This document shows positions 35,565 to 47,415 of a stretch of DNA of 64,000 nucleotides, piece by piece. Location of the stretch: contig NC_064043.1 of the NCBI RefSeq assembly GCF_932526225.1, positions 16,304,085-16,368,084 of the forward strand. Reading direction: 5' to 3'. The translations under genes and the position numbers were made by a program. Within the stretch, counting starts at the first letter, position 1; each line of letters opens with the position of its first letter. Source of the DNA: Nematostella vectensis (taxonomy: Eukaryota > Cnidaria > Anthozoa > Actiniaria > Edwardsiidae). The notes below the pieces were generated by a model, which had not been told where the DNA came from, ran no database searches, and saw only the letters and a list, made by a program, of their open reading frames with translations.

Positions 35565-36475
35565 ATGGAAGGTGTGCAAAGGAATATTGGTGCTTTGGAG
35601 CCTTTCGATGGTGGTGATTTTGCAGATTATAGCGAGCATTTGAACTCGTTCTTCGTAGCGAATAATATTGGACAGTTAGCAGCAGGAGCAACAGAAGCCG
35701 AACAACTAGCGGCTGACAAGAAAAAGGTGGCAGTTGCGATCTCACTCATTGGAAAAAACAACATACAGTACGTTAAAAGACCTGTGCTTACCAGATTTAC
35801 CAGCGGACAAGACATTCCATGAACTGACGACCATTTTAAGCTGTTTTTACAAACCGAAGGCCCTGGAGGTGGCCGAAACGTACAGATTCCACCACACAGC
35901 ACAAATGGAAACAGTGACTGAATATGCAAACAAAATAAAACGCCTCGCAGTACATTGTAATTTTGGCGCCTACTTATTCAGAGACCAATTTGTGGGGGGC
36001 ATGAGGAGCCAAGCTACACGGAAAAAAACTCCTTTCTGAAGATAGAACATTCGACCAAGCGTTGAAGGTAGCTCAAGCAGACGAACTGGCCGAAAAGGAA
36101 TCACGACACCTAGTTGACAAGCCTGGTCTCCTTGAAAAGGAAGTTCGCTTTGTAAAAAAGAAGCCTGTTGGATCTGATACAGGCAAGAAGTCTTCTTTAT
36201 GCTTCAGGTGTGGCTCTGACAAGCATTTGGCAGATGCTTGTAAACACAAGGATACCATTTGTGGTTATTGTAGCAAGCCCGGGCACCGGTTCGAGTTTGT
36301 TTCAAAAAGAAAAGAGATGAAAAGTCTAGGCAAACCCACCAGATCACAACAGAGGAACACTCCAGGGAGCCAGACGTTGTTTCTGATTCTGAGCTTGCAG
36401 CTGACTCAATTTATACAGTATACATGCATCATGTTGGGGGATCAGGAGAGGGAAACCCCCCTCTATACAAGTTAG
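35565..36475 (+). pseudogene. Gypsy-1 gag remnant with CCHC zinc knuckles
   Basis: Three overlapping frames (35565-35822, 35734-36039, 36062-36475) together read as one gag, so at least two frameshifts are present. The first starts MEGVQRNIGALEPFDGGDF. The last carries a canonical knuckle CFRCGSDKHLADAC and a second one, CGYCSKPGH, whose final cysteine is lost. Gag would form the particle and bind RNA; this copy cannot do so as a single protein. Confidence 0.8.
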
Positions 36476-36690
36476 CCGTGGTTATTGAGGGCAAGAAAGT
36501 CACCATGGAAGTCGATATGGGCAGTGCAGTTACACTCATAAATGTTCAAGATTTTAAGAGTGTTATAATACTAGTTTGTTACTACCCTCCCCCCCCCTTA
36601 GGAGCCCATCGTACCGCGGGCTCACGTGTTGTTGTTGAACAGTCACATGGAGTTTTGCATGGAGTTTGTGTCAGAGAATTAAGAGATTAA
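36424..36690 (+). pseudogene. Gypsy-1 protease remnant
   Basis: Frame with VTMEVDMGSAVTLI, in the position of the aspartic protease active site, where D-S/T-G is usual; the second residue is Met here. The frame degenerates after a poly-C tract at about 36586. Confidence 0.6.
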
Positions 36691-36806
36691 ATGTGTTGAA
36701 TTGGCCGACAACCGTCTTATAACAAAGAGCATTGGAGGCAGCATCCAAACATTGAAACCACCTACGATTCTACTTAAAGGGTACACGAGAAATACCATTA
36801 AGTGCC

Positions 36807-37536
36807 TTGGGGAGAGTGACATGTGATCTGAAGATTCGAATCGTTGAGGGGCCCTCCCTTCTGGGGAGAGACCTAATGTCCAAGTTTACACTACCTTGGC
36901 AGAACATTTTTAGTGTCGTACCGACTACTACGGAGGATATAATACATCAATACCCATCTCTTTTTGATACTACTACTGTTGGAAAACTCCAGGGAGTACA
37001 AGTCTCCTTGCAAGTAGATAATAGTAATCCGGTGTTTGTGAAGCCTAGAACTGTACCTTTCGCGGTGCGAGACAAATATGAACAGTCCTTAGAAAAGTTG
37101 GAGGCTGAGGATATTATTGAGAGAGTTGAACACTGACTGGGCCTCACCGACAGTACCAGTAGTCAAACCCAATGGAGATGTACGCATCTGTGGGGATTAC
37201 TCTGTCACTATCAACAAGCACTCTACACTTGAACAATACCCAGTCCCTACACTGGAAGAATTGTTGGGTAAGTTAGCAGGGGGGAAAAAGTACACCAAAC
37301 TGGACTTATCTCAGGCTTACCATCAACTGGACCTCTACCCAGAGTCCCGCAAGTTTACTACCGTCAATACTACTAAAGGATTGTACCAGTACAAACGGCT
37401 AACTTATGGAATTAACTGCGCTGTTTCTATTTTTCAGCGCACCATTGAGAATGTCTTAAAGGGTCTACCCGGCTGCTGCGTTTACATTGACATTTTGATC
37501 ACCGGAGAGACAGATGAAATCCACCTTGAAAATTGA
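36807..37536 (+). pseudogene. Gypsy-1 reverse transcriptase remnant
   Basis: Two frames (36807-37136, 37117-37536) cover the RT: PVVKPNGDVRICGDY, then KYTKLDLSQAYHQLDL and ICAVSIFQR-like sequence. At the catalytic site the protein reads VYIDILIT, one Asp short of the usual Y-x-D-D, which should abolish polymerase activity. A stop at 37534-37536 separates it from the downstream part. Confidence 0.85.
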
Positions 37537-37599
37537 CACCGAGTTCTACAGCGTCTACAAGAATGTGGTCTGAAGCTTAAAGAAAGCAAGTTTCATTTT

Positions 37600-38502
37600 A
37601 TGCTCGATCAGATTGTTTACCTTGGCTTTTGCATTTCTGCAGCAGGGATTTCGCCAACACCTGAGAAAGTGCGAGCTATTAAGGATGCGGAACCACCCAG
37701 AAATGTTGCAGAACTACAGTCGTTCATCGGCTCTGCAAATTTCTTACGGAAGTTTGTACCTGCCTTTGCTGAGTTAGCTTCCCCACTATACAAGCTTCTA
37801 CGCAAGGATACAACATGGAAATGGGAGAAAGTTGAACAAGAGGCTTTTGAGTGCCTTAAGTCTGCTATGTGTTCTGATACAGTGTTACAACATTATGATC
37901 CTGCAGCTGAACTAGTTCTACACTGTGACGCTTCCTCAGTCGGGGTAGGGGCAACTATTTTGCAACCCGGGCCTGATGGAACCTTACAGCCTGTGGCTTA
38001 TGCTTCGAGGACACTTAGCTCTGCAGAACGGAACTATTCTCAAATTGAGCGGGAGTCCTTAGCTATTGTTTTTGGAGTGACCAAATTCAGACAATACCTA
38101 TTAGGTAGACATTTTAAGTTACTAACTGATCACAAGCCCTTGATTACATTGCTGGGAGAACACAAACCTGTATCCCAGTTAGCATCGGCTCGCATTAAGC
38201 GATGGGCTTTACTCTTAGCGGCATACAATTACACCATAGAGTTTATCCCAGGCAAGGACAATGTTTTTGCAGATTTCTTATCACGAAAACCTGTGGAGTG
38301 TGAACCCTCTTTCGAGGAACAAGTGACAGTAAATGTTATGTTTATCGAAGAGGAACAAATTGTAACCGCTTCTATGGTTGCAATGGAAACAAAGAAAGAT
38401 CATGTTTTAAGGAAAGTACTTGATTACACTAGGAACGGGTGGCCTAAAACCAGAAAAGGAACTCCTCCCTTACTACTACAAGCGGTTAGATTTATCCTGT
38501 GA
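37600..38502 (+). CDS. Gypsy-1 RT thumb and RNase H
   Basis: 300-codon open frame. It starts in the RT connection (VYLGFCISAAGISPTPEKV), then RNase H with HCDASSVGVGATI, ASRTLSSAERNYSQIERE and LTDHKPL, and ends in the H-region (FIPGKDNVFADFLSRK). The acidic residues D, E and D of RNase H are present. The frame ends in an overlap with the integrase frame, another frameshift. Confidence 0.85.
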   Translation: MLDQIVYLGFCISAAGISPTPEKVRAIKDAEPPRNVAELQSFIGSANFLRKFVPAFAELASPLYKLLRKDTTWKWEKVEQEAFECLKSAMCSDTVLQHYDPAAELVLHCDASSVGVGATILQPGPDGTLQPVAYASRTLSSAERNYSQIERESLAIVFGVTKFRQYLLGRHFKLLTDHKPLITLLGEHKPVSQLASARIKRWALLLAAYNYTIEFIPGKDNVFADFLSRKPVECEPSFEEQVTVNVMFIEEEQIVTASMVAMETKKDHVLRKVLDYTRNGWPKTRKGTPPLLLQAVRFIL

Positions 38503-39427
38503 GGATGGAGTATTGTTATGGGATTCTCGTGTTGTTATTCCAGAATCATTACAAGGATTTGTATTACATTTTGGAATAGTGAAGATGAAACAACTTGCTC
38601 ATAAATATTTATGGTGGCCAAAACTGGACCAACAAATTGAGGAGACTGTGAAGGCTTGCATCGCCTGTCAGGAAGCTGCTAAGGCTCCGCCTTCATCAAA
38701 GCAAGCTGCATGGTCATGGCCAGGGGGTCCCTGGAAACGACTACACATAGATTTTGCAGGACTATATTTAGATAAAATGTTCTTAGTTGTTGTAGATGCC
38801 TACTCTAAGTATGTAGAAATTGTACCTATGACTACCGCCAATTCAGCTAACACCATTTCAGCACTGAGACATATTTTTAGTCATTTTGGGTTGCCAGAAC
38901 ACCTAGTTTCTGACAATGGCAGCCAATTTACAAGTGATGAGTTTCAGAAATTTTTAAGGAGTAATGACATTTTACATACAACCACAACAAGGGGACACCC
39001 CACCACAAATGGGCTGGCGGAACGGTATGTGGGGGACTTTAAAGACAAAATAGGTAAAATTGGCAGCACTGGTGAATCACTTCAGACTAAATTAGATAGA
39101 TTCTTGTTGACCTATAGGGCTACACCCAATGCTACAGGAAAATCACCCTCTGAACTGTTATTAAGCAGACAGCCCCGGATACGGCTTAGTGCTTTGCGAA
39201 CAAGAAGGATGAAACAGGAAGTTAAGATTTTTCAAGATAATTTGAACAACAAACCCAAGTACTCTCAAGATCAAGCTGTGTTCGCTAGGAATTTTGGGAA
39301 GGGGGCAAAGTGGCTACCAGGTTTAATAGTTGGGACATTCAGCCCCCGAAATTTTGATGTACAAGTTGGTAATGTAATAGACATGAGGAACAATTACGCC
39401 CTAGGTATATTCCTTCCAATCAGTTAG
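38420..39427 (+). CDS. Gypsy-1 integrase
   Basis: 335-codon frame. An HHCC-like zinc region ends with KACIACQ; the catalytic core has D in HIDFAGLYLDKMF, D in LVSDNGSQFTS and E in NGLAERYVGDFK. The C-terminal region has QAVFARNFGKGAKWLPGL. Integrase joins element cDNA to host DNA. The frame overlaps the upstream RNase H frame by about 80 nt, which marks a frameshift. Confidence 0.85.
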   Translation: MITLGTGGLKPEKELLPYYYKRLDLSCEDGVLLWDSRVVIPESLQGFVLHFGIVKMKQLAHKYLWWPKLDQQIEETVKACIACQEAAKAPPSSKQAAWSWPGGPWKRLHIDFAGLYLDKMFLVVVDAYSKYVEIVPMTTANSANTISALRHIFSHFGLPEHLVSDNGSQFTSDEFQKFLRSNDILHTTTTRGHPTTNGLAERYVGDFKDKIGKIGSTGESLQTKLDRFLLTYRATPNATGKSPSELLLSRQPRIRLSALRTRRMKQEVKIFQDNLNNKPKYSQDQAVFARNFGKGAKWLPGLIVGTFSPRNFDVQVGNVIDMRNNYALGIFLPIS

Positions 39428-39787
39428 CTCCAAAGCCATTGTATTAAACAGCACTGGGCAATACTTACCGGAAGCCCAATGGCTTTCCTACAGAGATTAG
39501 TCAAGAAGGTGAAAGTACACCTCAGGTGCTTTTACCGGATTTACCTGAGATGGGGTCTCCATTAACAATGGATACTGAAGGATTTGAGACTACAGAAGCT
39601 ACAGAGCCTGTGCCTAGGCCTTGTGGGACACTTGAGACACTAGGGAGTATGGGTTCAGAAGTCATGACCCCATCTGGGATTGCCTCCCCTGTCAAGAGAT
39701 ACCCATCTAGAGACCGGAAACCCCCTGATGGATTTTATTGAACTGCGTAGCCTAGATAAGTTACTATTTAACTTGAGAGAGGGCAGT

Positions 39788-39975
39788 TGTTATATATTCA
39801 GATTGCTATTGTCCTGTACAGTAACCCCTCCGACTGCTCATGCGCAGTTAGGAGAGGGCGAGCATGTGCTTTTTAGTTCTGCCATGTTTACTTTCCTGAG
39901 TTAAAGTTTAACAGTGTTACATACTGTCTCTTTTATTGGATTATTAACTTCAACCTGACTTCCCAATACACTACA
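39788..39975 (+). repeat. 3 prime LTR of Gypsy-1
   Basis: Differs from the 5 prime LTR at six positions by my alignment, with no indel. The purine-rich agagagggcag just upstream (about 39776-39786) is the likely polypurine tract. Confidence 0.95.
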
Positions 39976-40312
39976 TATAGGAGACCTGTTTTTGTTTTTT
40001 TATGATTAACTTACTACCTCAGTGAGTCATTGTAATAGAAAGAGACTATTTATGAACCTAAATAGCCTAAATGTCACTAACCACACATTATACAAGAACC
40101 TGTCAGGCTAACTTGGAAAAAAAACTAGGTTTTTTACTTTTATAACGCTGGTTCATTTTTTAGAATTTTTCCATTAAAATATTATCTTACTTTTTGTTAC
40201 TTTATATGGTGTTTATTTTTGGTGACCTACTTATAATACCAATGCCTTATATGTACATCCTACCCTGGGTCATGCCTCTTAGCCAGCAGCTTGTGTCTCA
40301 GCTTGATTTCAG

Positions 40313-40370
40313 AATCTCTGGCTGAGATTAACCTAAAGAAGTTGGAAGAAAAGCATTTAAGAAAAAACTG
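40313..40370 (+). CDS. Possible short exon, coiled-coil-like
   Basis: Acceptor CTTGATTTCAG before 40313 and donor ACTG|GTAATT after 40370. One frame is open, reading SLAEINLKKLEEKHLRKN, charged and helical. No partner exon was established. Confidence 0.25.
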
Positions 40371-41329
40371 GTAATTTCCTTACAATACAAATATTATACC
40401 ACAAAAACCTAATTCATAAAACCTAAAACTAAAAATAATCCCAACTAAAATTTTCTAAAATGATACCCATTACAGAAAATGAACATATAAACTTTGCTGT
40501 CTCATAAAGCTCTATGATCTGATGAGCCAGAGGTTGAAAGAGCTTTTATAGGAGAAGCTGCAGAGGGAAAAAAAAAACATTGCTTTTGAGCAAATTGCTC
40601 CTCTACAAAAAAAAGCTGTCTTGGCTTTCTATGAAACCTGAGTTTTACTTTTTGACCACATTATATTGTGACATGAGAAAAAAAAAAGTTTTTTAAGGTT
40701 TGTAAGAAAACAATGAGGTCCAGGGTTATTGAAAATATTGTAGGTGGCTAAAAACAAGGCATATTTTTTTAGGTAATAACAGATCCTCAAGGTCCTAATA
40801 TGTATGTGCACCTTTTTTTAAAATCAAACCAGAATACCAGATTAGTCAATTTAAATTTCAAGTGTTTCTCAAATATATGTTGTTTTTCACAAATTACTAA
40901 TACTTAGGGTTTTAGGAGACCAGCTCTCAATTTCTTTAAGGTTTTAGGAAACTAGTTCTCTATTTCTTTCTCCAAAGAAAGATGGAGTTTACCCAAGTAA
41001 TTCATTTAAGCCTTGCTCATCTTTGTGAGAATTTGACCAATCATTCATTGAAATGAATTAAAAATAACTTTTGGTTTTATTTCTAGTATATCATAGCTGT
41101 CAACCCAACTTGGACAGAAATCTTGTGAAATTGAATGAAATACAGCAAATATGTGAAGAAAAAAAACAAGAGAGCCAATGCGGATGAATACAGAGAATGT
41201 ATGAACATTCTCACAAAAATTAGGTTTATGATGAGGTCCAAAATCTTGTGACAGAGTTGACAGCTCTGGTAACTTATATTCAATTTATTCATGAAAAGTA
41301 GTAATAATTTTTTCTATGATAGATGGTGA

Positions 41330-41386
41330 ATGGCAGATTTAGAGATCGAATTTGATAAATACAGCCTAGAATATTTATTCCCTGAG
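41330..41386 (+). CDS. Possible first coding exon (MADLEIEFDKYSLEYLFPE)
   Basis: ATG at 41330, preceded directly by an in-frame TGA, opens 19 codons ending exactly at a perfect donor CTGAG|GTAAGT, phase 0. The downstream exon was not found; the minus-strand candidates at 42.2-42.9 kb overlap the territory. Confidence 0.3.
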
Positions 41387-41733
41387 GTAAGTACTTAACC
41401 CATTGACTCCTGGCTTTTTTTCAGTCTGTTTTTTTTTTTACAAAAAACAGACTGAAAACAGATACCTCCCCCCCCCTTTTCTGAGTTTTATACAGCCCGT
41501 CAAAGTTAAATACAGCTGCACTTAGTCAGCGGTATCAAAGCTTTCCAACAAGTGCTTTGCGGTCCCCACTTTTAATCCCTCGTCGTTGTGCTGAAGCCAG
41601 CACAAGTTGATGGTTGCTTGTATTTTTCATCAAAAATACAGCTATGAGCATATTAGGAGAGTGTCTCAGGACATCATGAAGTCTTTTGGGGCATAATTGA
41701 GTGCTTTGCTTATGGATATTTGCAAGCAAAGGT

Positions 41734-42037
41734 GGATTCATGATGATTTTTTCTTGTTTGGCTTTGCCTGGATGAGAAAATAATTTTCTAATGATCACCA
41801 CAGCTCTCCTAAATACTGTCTTTTCTGAAACCAAATTGATTCCAAAATTTTTTACACTGCTATTCTGGGCATTCATGATGATTCATGGATTCATGGATTC
41901 TGGATTCATGATGATTTTTTCTTGTTTGGCTTTGCCTGGATGAGAAAATAATTTTCTAATGAATCACCACAGCTCTCCTAAATGCTGTCTTTTCTGAAAC
42001 CAAATTGATTCCAAAATTGTTTACACTGCTATTCTGG
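41734..42037. repeat. Direct duplication of about 135 bp, period about 168 bp
   Basis: ggattcatgatgatttttt ... ctgctattctggg is present at 41734-41867 and again at 41902-42037 with few differences. The copies are joined by a short gattcatg-rich spacer that suggests slippage. Confidence 0.8.
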
Positions 42038-42245
42038 GTCTGTATGACCTGGAATTGATTTGTTTGGCTTCGGGGTGAAAAGACTTGTAAAAAACCATCT
42101 GACTTTGGGGAGAGGAGTGTTGACTGGCCCTCTCCTCGTGAATTTTCCCCTGTATCTCCCAGAATGCTTTGCAATATGTAAAGACATCTTTGTGGTTGTA
42201 CAATCCTTCAAGGAGTGGACGTGTTTTTAGGCCATGGAAATGTAC

Positions 42246-42442
42246 CTGGAGGATCAGAATAAAGGTATCTATTTGTGTCTTGAGCTGTGTTTGCTGATCT
42301 CTCTCCCTTGTGTGGTATTTTGAGCGTTTTATTGAGAGGGGTGATTCTGCTTTTCTCTCCTTGTTCGATTTGAGATTTGTCAAAGAACCTGTGCTATTAT
42401 TTGGCTTAAGAGTAGATGCCAACACCTTGGTTGGATGCATAT
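42246..42442 (-). CDS. Candidate exon b, minus-strand gene unidentified
   Basis: Acceptor TGGTCTTGCAG before 42442 and donor CTCCAG|GTACAT after 42246. It starts with two nucleotides that complete a codon with exon a (G + AT) and then reads MHPTKVLASTLKPNNSTGS, a basic Lys/Ser-rich stretch, and ends IDTFILILQ in phase 0. Phase agreement with exon a over a 239-bp intron supports it. Product not recognised. Confidence 0.4.
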
Positions 42443-42681
42443 CTGCAAGACCATTTATCCCTTAGACTGATGCCTGAGTATCTTCATCTTGTCGAGTTTA
42501 TTTTGCATTTATGAATTTTTTGGGTTGTGGGTACTTCCCAAAGCCGGTACAGGCCGGTTGAGGGGTCAATGTGTTAAAGTATAAATTAAATTCAACAATG
42601 AAAAAGGTGTTCAAAGCTTGAAAAGAAAACAACTCCGAAAGATCGTTCCGCTAAGTACTTTAATACAATACGCTAACTTAC

Positions 42682-42946
42682 CTACGTCTTCCAGTGCAAG
42701 AACAAATACATAGGAGCACTTGTCGGAGAAGGTGTCTAAATTAGCTTGTTTTTTTCTTTCTTTAACTTGTGGCTTACTCTGACATTTCAGCTGCTCTTGA
42801 CTCGAGCACAAGACTTGACTCTTCAAAACTTTCAACCATGCTTTTACACAGTCTTTTGCACATAATTGGACAAGTTCATATCCGTGGTTAGCATTCCCAT
42901 GAATGATTGTTTTCAAGCACTTCTTTTTCGACAATTCTTGGCTTTT
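42682..42946 (-). CDS. Candidate exon a, minus-strand gene unidentified
   Basis: Acceptor-like CTGACTGCAG before 42946 and perfect donor GTAG|GTAAGT after 42682. 88 codons plus one nucleotide are open, starting KSQELSKKKCLKTIIHG and ending SYVFVLALEDV. A stop in frame just upstream means it is not simply a longer open frame. Cys- and Lys-rich; no family recognised. Confidence 0.4.
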
Positions 42947-45900
42947 CTGCAGTCAGTTTTCGTGTGTTTCTGAGAGAAGCAGAAATACTCATCCGCTATA
43001 TTGTTTTGCGCACTCTGGAGGCCTGTGCCGAGGCAGATTGCGGCTGGCTGGATGGCTGGCTGGCAGCTTGTGACAATGACGTCATTGACCACAAAAACTG
43101 AGTCGCCAAGTTATAGACCATTTCTATACCTATGGGGCCGCGCTGGCTCCGCTATAAGTAAGTAAGTAACTTATAAGTTTACTTAATTTAAAAGAGCAAT
43201 AAGGTTCTTACTTAAATAAAAACATTTTCTTTGATTGAAAAAGGAGACGTTTGTGTATGGACAATCAATCGGAGAATGACAACATGATTTCCATATCCTT
43301 TTCAAGGGATAATGGATGAACAACCCAACGCAAGGTAAAATAAAGCATCCCCTCGTGGCTTCAAGTGTTTTGAAGTACTTAAAATTATAGAGTGCTAGAA
43401 AACAATAAGTTTTCATACTGTAGCTCCGACAAGCTAATGAAATTAAAGTCTTACTTACCTCCTTTTTCCAAACCCATCGTTTGTACGTCTTTATATTATA
43501 TTATAAGTTAAATGTTTAAAGATTTTCTTAATTGGTTTAGACACGACGAAAGTAATGAAAAAAAAAAAAAACTCTCAATAATATTCACCGTGTTGGCCGC
43601 GGGTTGCAAGAGCAAAAACGCGTGAAAAAAGTTGACGCAGGGTTACCGTGAGTTTTTCATACAAAACACTAAAAGAACAAATTAAGTTATTGTTAGTTTT
43701 GCTGCAACTTTCGGGGTTTTATTAAGTATGAAGCATTCTCGGATAGTGCAAAAATGTATTCTTGCATAATTATTGCACTGAAGGGACGGTTTTCGAAGTT
43801 ATCGTGATTTGTGTTGGCGACTTGCTTTCCCACTGGCTTGTGGGAAGGTTACAACGATACTTTACTAAGGAAGTTCGAGCTTTCATTCCCAAACAAATTC
43901 GGGCCTTTCATTTTAAAAGCACACCCACCTTGGACTGTTCAACGATATCAGCGTCTCCCAACGGCTTATTCAAATGACTCGCTCGAAATTGGCTTTGTCA
44001 TTCAAAGTACGATTAAAAAGATGCCAGTCTTAATTCACTCATTTCTCCTTCACTTATTTCTGCGATAAACGAGAAGAAGCTGCTGAGTATTTGAAGGAAT
44101 GAGAACTCGCTCGCACTTTGAAACTTTGAAGGATCGCGCGGAAACCTCCTGACCCCAGTGACTTATGGGTAGACCAAGACACCCTCGGGCACAGGAAGCC
44201 CGCCTGGGAAGATAACCGCTGTTTAGATAATCGCAGGCGCTACTTAACCAGAACAATCAATCAAGGTATTTTTCACGTCTATGCGTATCTGCCCTCGGAT
44301 ATACTACGATGGCCTGTATAAATAATGCCTGATTAATAAGGGCTTCAAAAACTTTGTAATGAGTATTTTAGCTCTATGATATTACCGCCATTGTAGTTAT
44401 CACAGCCAAAACAAGTATAAAATATGACTTTCTTTTAGGGAAGGGCCAAAATCTTTGCGTGTGCATGTTGTTGAATTGCGGCAGGATGAGAATGCTAGAC
44501 ATCAATAAATCTCTCTATTTATTGTTAAACCATTATTTCACAGTACAAAATGTCCGTGTGTGTTTTTCTCATTTCAACGAGTAGTAAATTGAAATCTAGC
44601 TAAATCCTGTTTATATCCGTCATTCCAGTTCTATTACCCGGTTTTTTGAGCATTCCAAAGCGCCCTCGAAATATTTGTACGAAAAGTCCGCGGAAGAAAT
44701 AAAGTCGTTCTTCGAATGCAAACTCACAACATAACTTACTCTCCGTAAAGATATGCTTTGCTTTGCTAAAAAATATTTGCTAGAGCCGTGATAAGAGCGT
44801 TGCAACAAGCAGAGCAAATCTCAGTGCACGGAGTATGATGTTATCTGTCCGTAACTGAAAGTCATGTATAAAAATACTATCAAAAAATAATGTGATCTGC
44901 CTTCTCCTTTAACCGTCATTTCCCCTGGGAAAAACTGTACAATCTATATACAGTAGTCTGTTTCTAAAACGTTCTCTGATTGGCTACTGAGCTACTATTA
45001 TCCTGGTATATACAATTTTTCTATACATATGGGGCTTCGCTAATAGTCTAATATAGTCTTGTGTGCTTCTTAACATAAAAAGTATAAGAAAATCATTAGA
45101 AAAACCATCAATCATATTTGAATGTTAATCTTGTGAATGGGTCTTCTCAGATTGCGGGTGTAAAAGCAGATTTGCAAGTGTTTCTGAAAATAAAATTGCT
45201 TTTAAGCTCGTTTTATATACTAAAACAATTATACTATTTCCATTGAGGTCGATAGTGGCGAAATATCTACCAAGAGCCGGAAAATCGGCTTCAAACTCCC
45301 TGGGTTTTTTTTTTACAATTTCCCGCCGAAATTATTTTGCAACGCGCGCGAGAAATTCAAAGTTTGCTGAAATTTTATTTGCGATAAACAAATAAAGCCC
45401 ATCGTCACTTTATACAAATAAAACGACAAGTAACTCATAGTTTAAACACGAGGTTCTGCTATAAAAGGGAAAGCTCCTTCCACCCCCGGGCTCAAGAACA
45501 ACCAGTTATCAATCAGCCGTCAATGAGTCAACATTGCTCTCAGCGCTAAATTCAAATTTTATAATCTAAACCTAATTAAATATCATTCCCTGACTTGTCC
45601 ACCTAAAATGGTTCTATTTATAGTAAAACAATGCTATACCAAGCTGTGTGCGCTCTGAAATGCGAGCATTTTCATCACATCACGATAATATTTTATGCAG
45701 ATGCGTTAGATTATGAATAGCGCAAAATTTAAACTTTTGCACCGAAAACGTGAGTGGAGAGCAAATCACTAATTTATCAATCTCTTAACACAACTGTCTT
45801 GTTGTCTGTGCAAAAATAGTTTTATTCCAGCCAACTAAGGCTCAGAGATAAGGAATATACAAGAGACATAAGTTGTGTAATCCTCGGAAACCCAGGGGTA

Positions 45901-46845
45901 TTTTCCTCTAACGTTTCACTCGTGAGAAAAATAACCCCTTGGGAACAGTAAAGAACGAACTTCTCAGGCTAATGTGAAGGCGCTTATACGCGGATATCAA
46001 AGCATTTTTCTAAAATACAAGACTGCGATAACCTAAAACAACCAAATTTGGCTTGATGAATATCCATAGCAGAAAAACATGATCTGTTGCCATGGAAGCA
46101 TATGTGCATATATTAATTGCATATTGATTAGCTAAAAACGGAAATGGGGAAAACTTATACAGTATAAATTGGTGTTCTAAGCACATATATATATTCATAG
46201 TCAAAAGCCCCATAATAAATAGCCTTTGCATCTGGTCCATCGACCCCGTAACCATAACAACGGTTACCGTGGTAACATAAATTTCTATATTTCGCAAAAA
46301 TTAATAGCTTGACCAGGTGCAAAGGCTATTTCAGATCTATATAATGTCAATAAACAAATATATGCCTTAAGATTTCTAAATTGTTTTGCCTAAATGTTCC
46401 CCATTTTTACTTGAATGATTCTAGCTATTTAAAATTCTAATTTATGCAATTAACGCGTTTCCATTGCAACCACAATTTCAAATGTTGTTAGTTACCACGA
46501 TCTACCACTATGAAAAGCTTTATTGCCATACCATGTATACATCGCGAGATATTCAAGAAAATCATTTTGTTCCGCGTATAAGCCCATGGTCAAGCCTTTA
46601 TTAGCCTGAGTTGGCAAAAAAGCCGTCGCGACAGACGACTGCGCCTGGGTCCCTTGGAGATCAAACATGTCAAAAGCTGTCATCGATCAATCTTTCTTGG
46701 AGGCAAATCACTGGGAAATCTTATGCCTTTCAGAAATATTTTGCCGTTTCGCCAGCTCGGTCTTTACGAAAGAAAAATGGGCTAGCCTTGTCTCTACTCG
46801 GAAATGTAAGGCAATCGGGACTTATTGCCGCGTTTGCGGGAAATA
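42947..46845. other. Non-coding stretch, nothing recognised
   Basis: No exon with paired in-phase splice sites, RNA gene or element was identified. Scattered frames up to 95 codons look random in composition. Confidence 0.4.
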
Positions 46846-47002
46846 GTCCCGGTTATTAAAAAAAGGTACAGGCTATTCGGATCGCATTTGCTTGGAGAAC
46901 AACTCTCCTCGATTACTGGAAGGAATGTACCACAAAATATGGTTTTACCGACTTTATTTGCACATTTTGCAAGTCAAGGATATACGACATCCTCTCTGTA
47001 AG

Positions 47003-47415
47003 CTTAAGCTTTGGTGCCAAGTAATAGCTTCACCGCTTCACTGCCGAATGACTTGGGACTACCGGGCACGATCCTCGCTTTTCCCTTGTCTAGAATGTTA
47101 GTGTCCTTTGGGTTGGAAATATCGGCGGAACGTATCCCGACTGAGTTCAGATAGGCCAACTGGTCTCGGATTACCGACTGGAGAAGACAAGTTACAACAA
47201 CTATCGGGTTCCCTGCTGAAATTGTTTTTTTTGCTTTCAAAATGTAGTACATGTTCGACATGGCTTGAAAAATCAAACTCTTTCCACACCCTGTGGGTAG
47301 TTTAGCAAAAACATCCTTTCGTTTGTAAAACCCCTTTCTAAACGTGTATTTTACGGCTGAAATGATGTCGGGAATTAGCCCTTCGAATAAGTAGTTGTTT
47401 AAAGCGAAATAAATT
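47003..47415 (-). pseudogene. RecQ-like helicase fragment
   Basis: Minus-strand frame reads YLFEGLIPDIISAV, then DVFAKLPTGCGKSLIFQAMS (Walker A, GCGKS preceded by the RecQ-typical LPTG), later VVVTCLLQSVIRDQ and GSPKSFGSEAVKLL, ending at a stop. This covers only motifs I to about Ib/II of a RecQ-family ATP-dependent DNA helicase; motif II (DEAH) is missing. It lies in a 700-bp segment absent from the second duplicate. Confidence 0.55.

Larger units (their letters stand above)
35360..39975 (+). mobile_element. Gypsy-type LTR retrotransposon, complete but degraded
   Basis: Two 188-bp LTRs (35360-35547, 39788-39975) begin TG and end CA and are flanked by the 5-bp duplication TATAG (35355-35359 and 39976-39980). 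The internal order is gag with zinc knuckles, protease, reverse transcriptase, RNase H, integrase. I count six LTR mismatches in 188 bp. The coding region is broken by several frameshifts and stops, so the copy is non-autonomous. The integrase resembles what annotation pipelines call K02A2.6-like. Confidence 0.95.
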
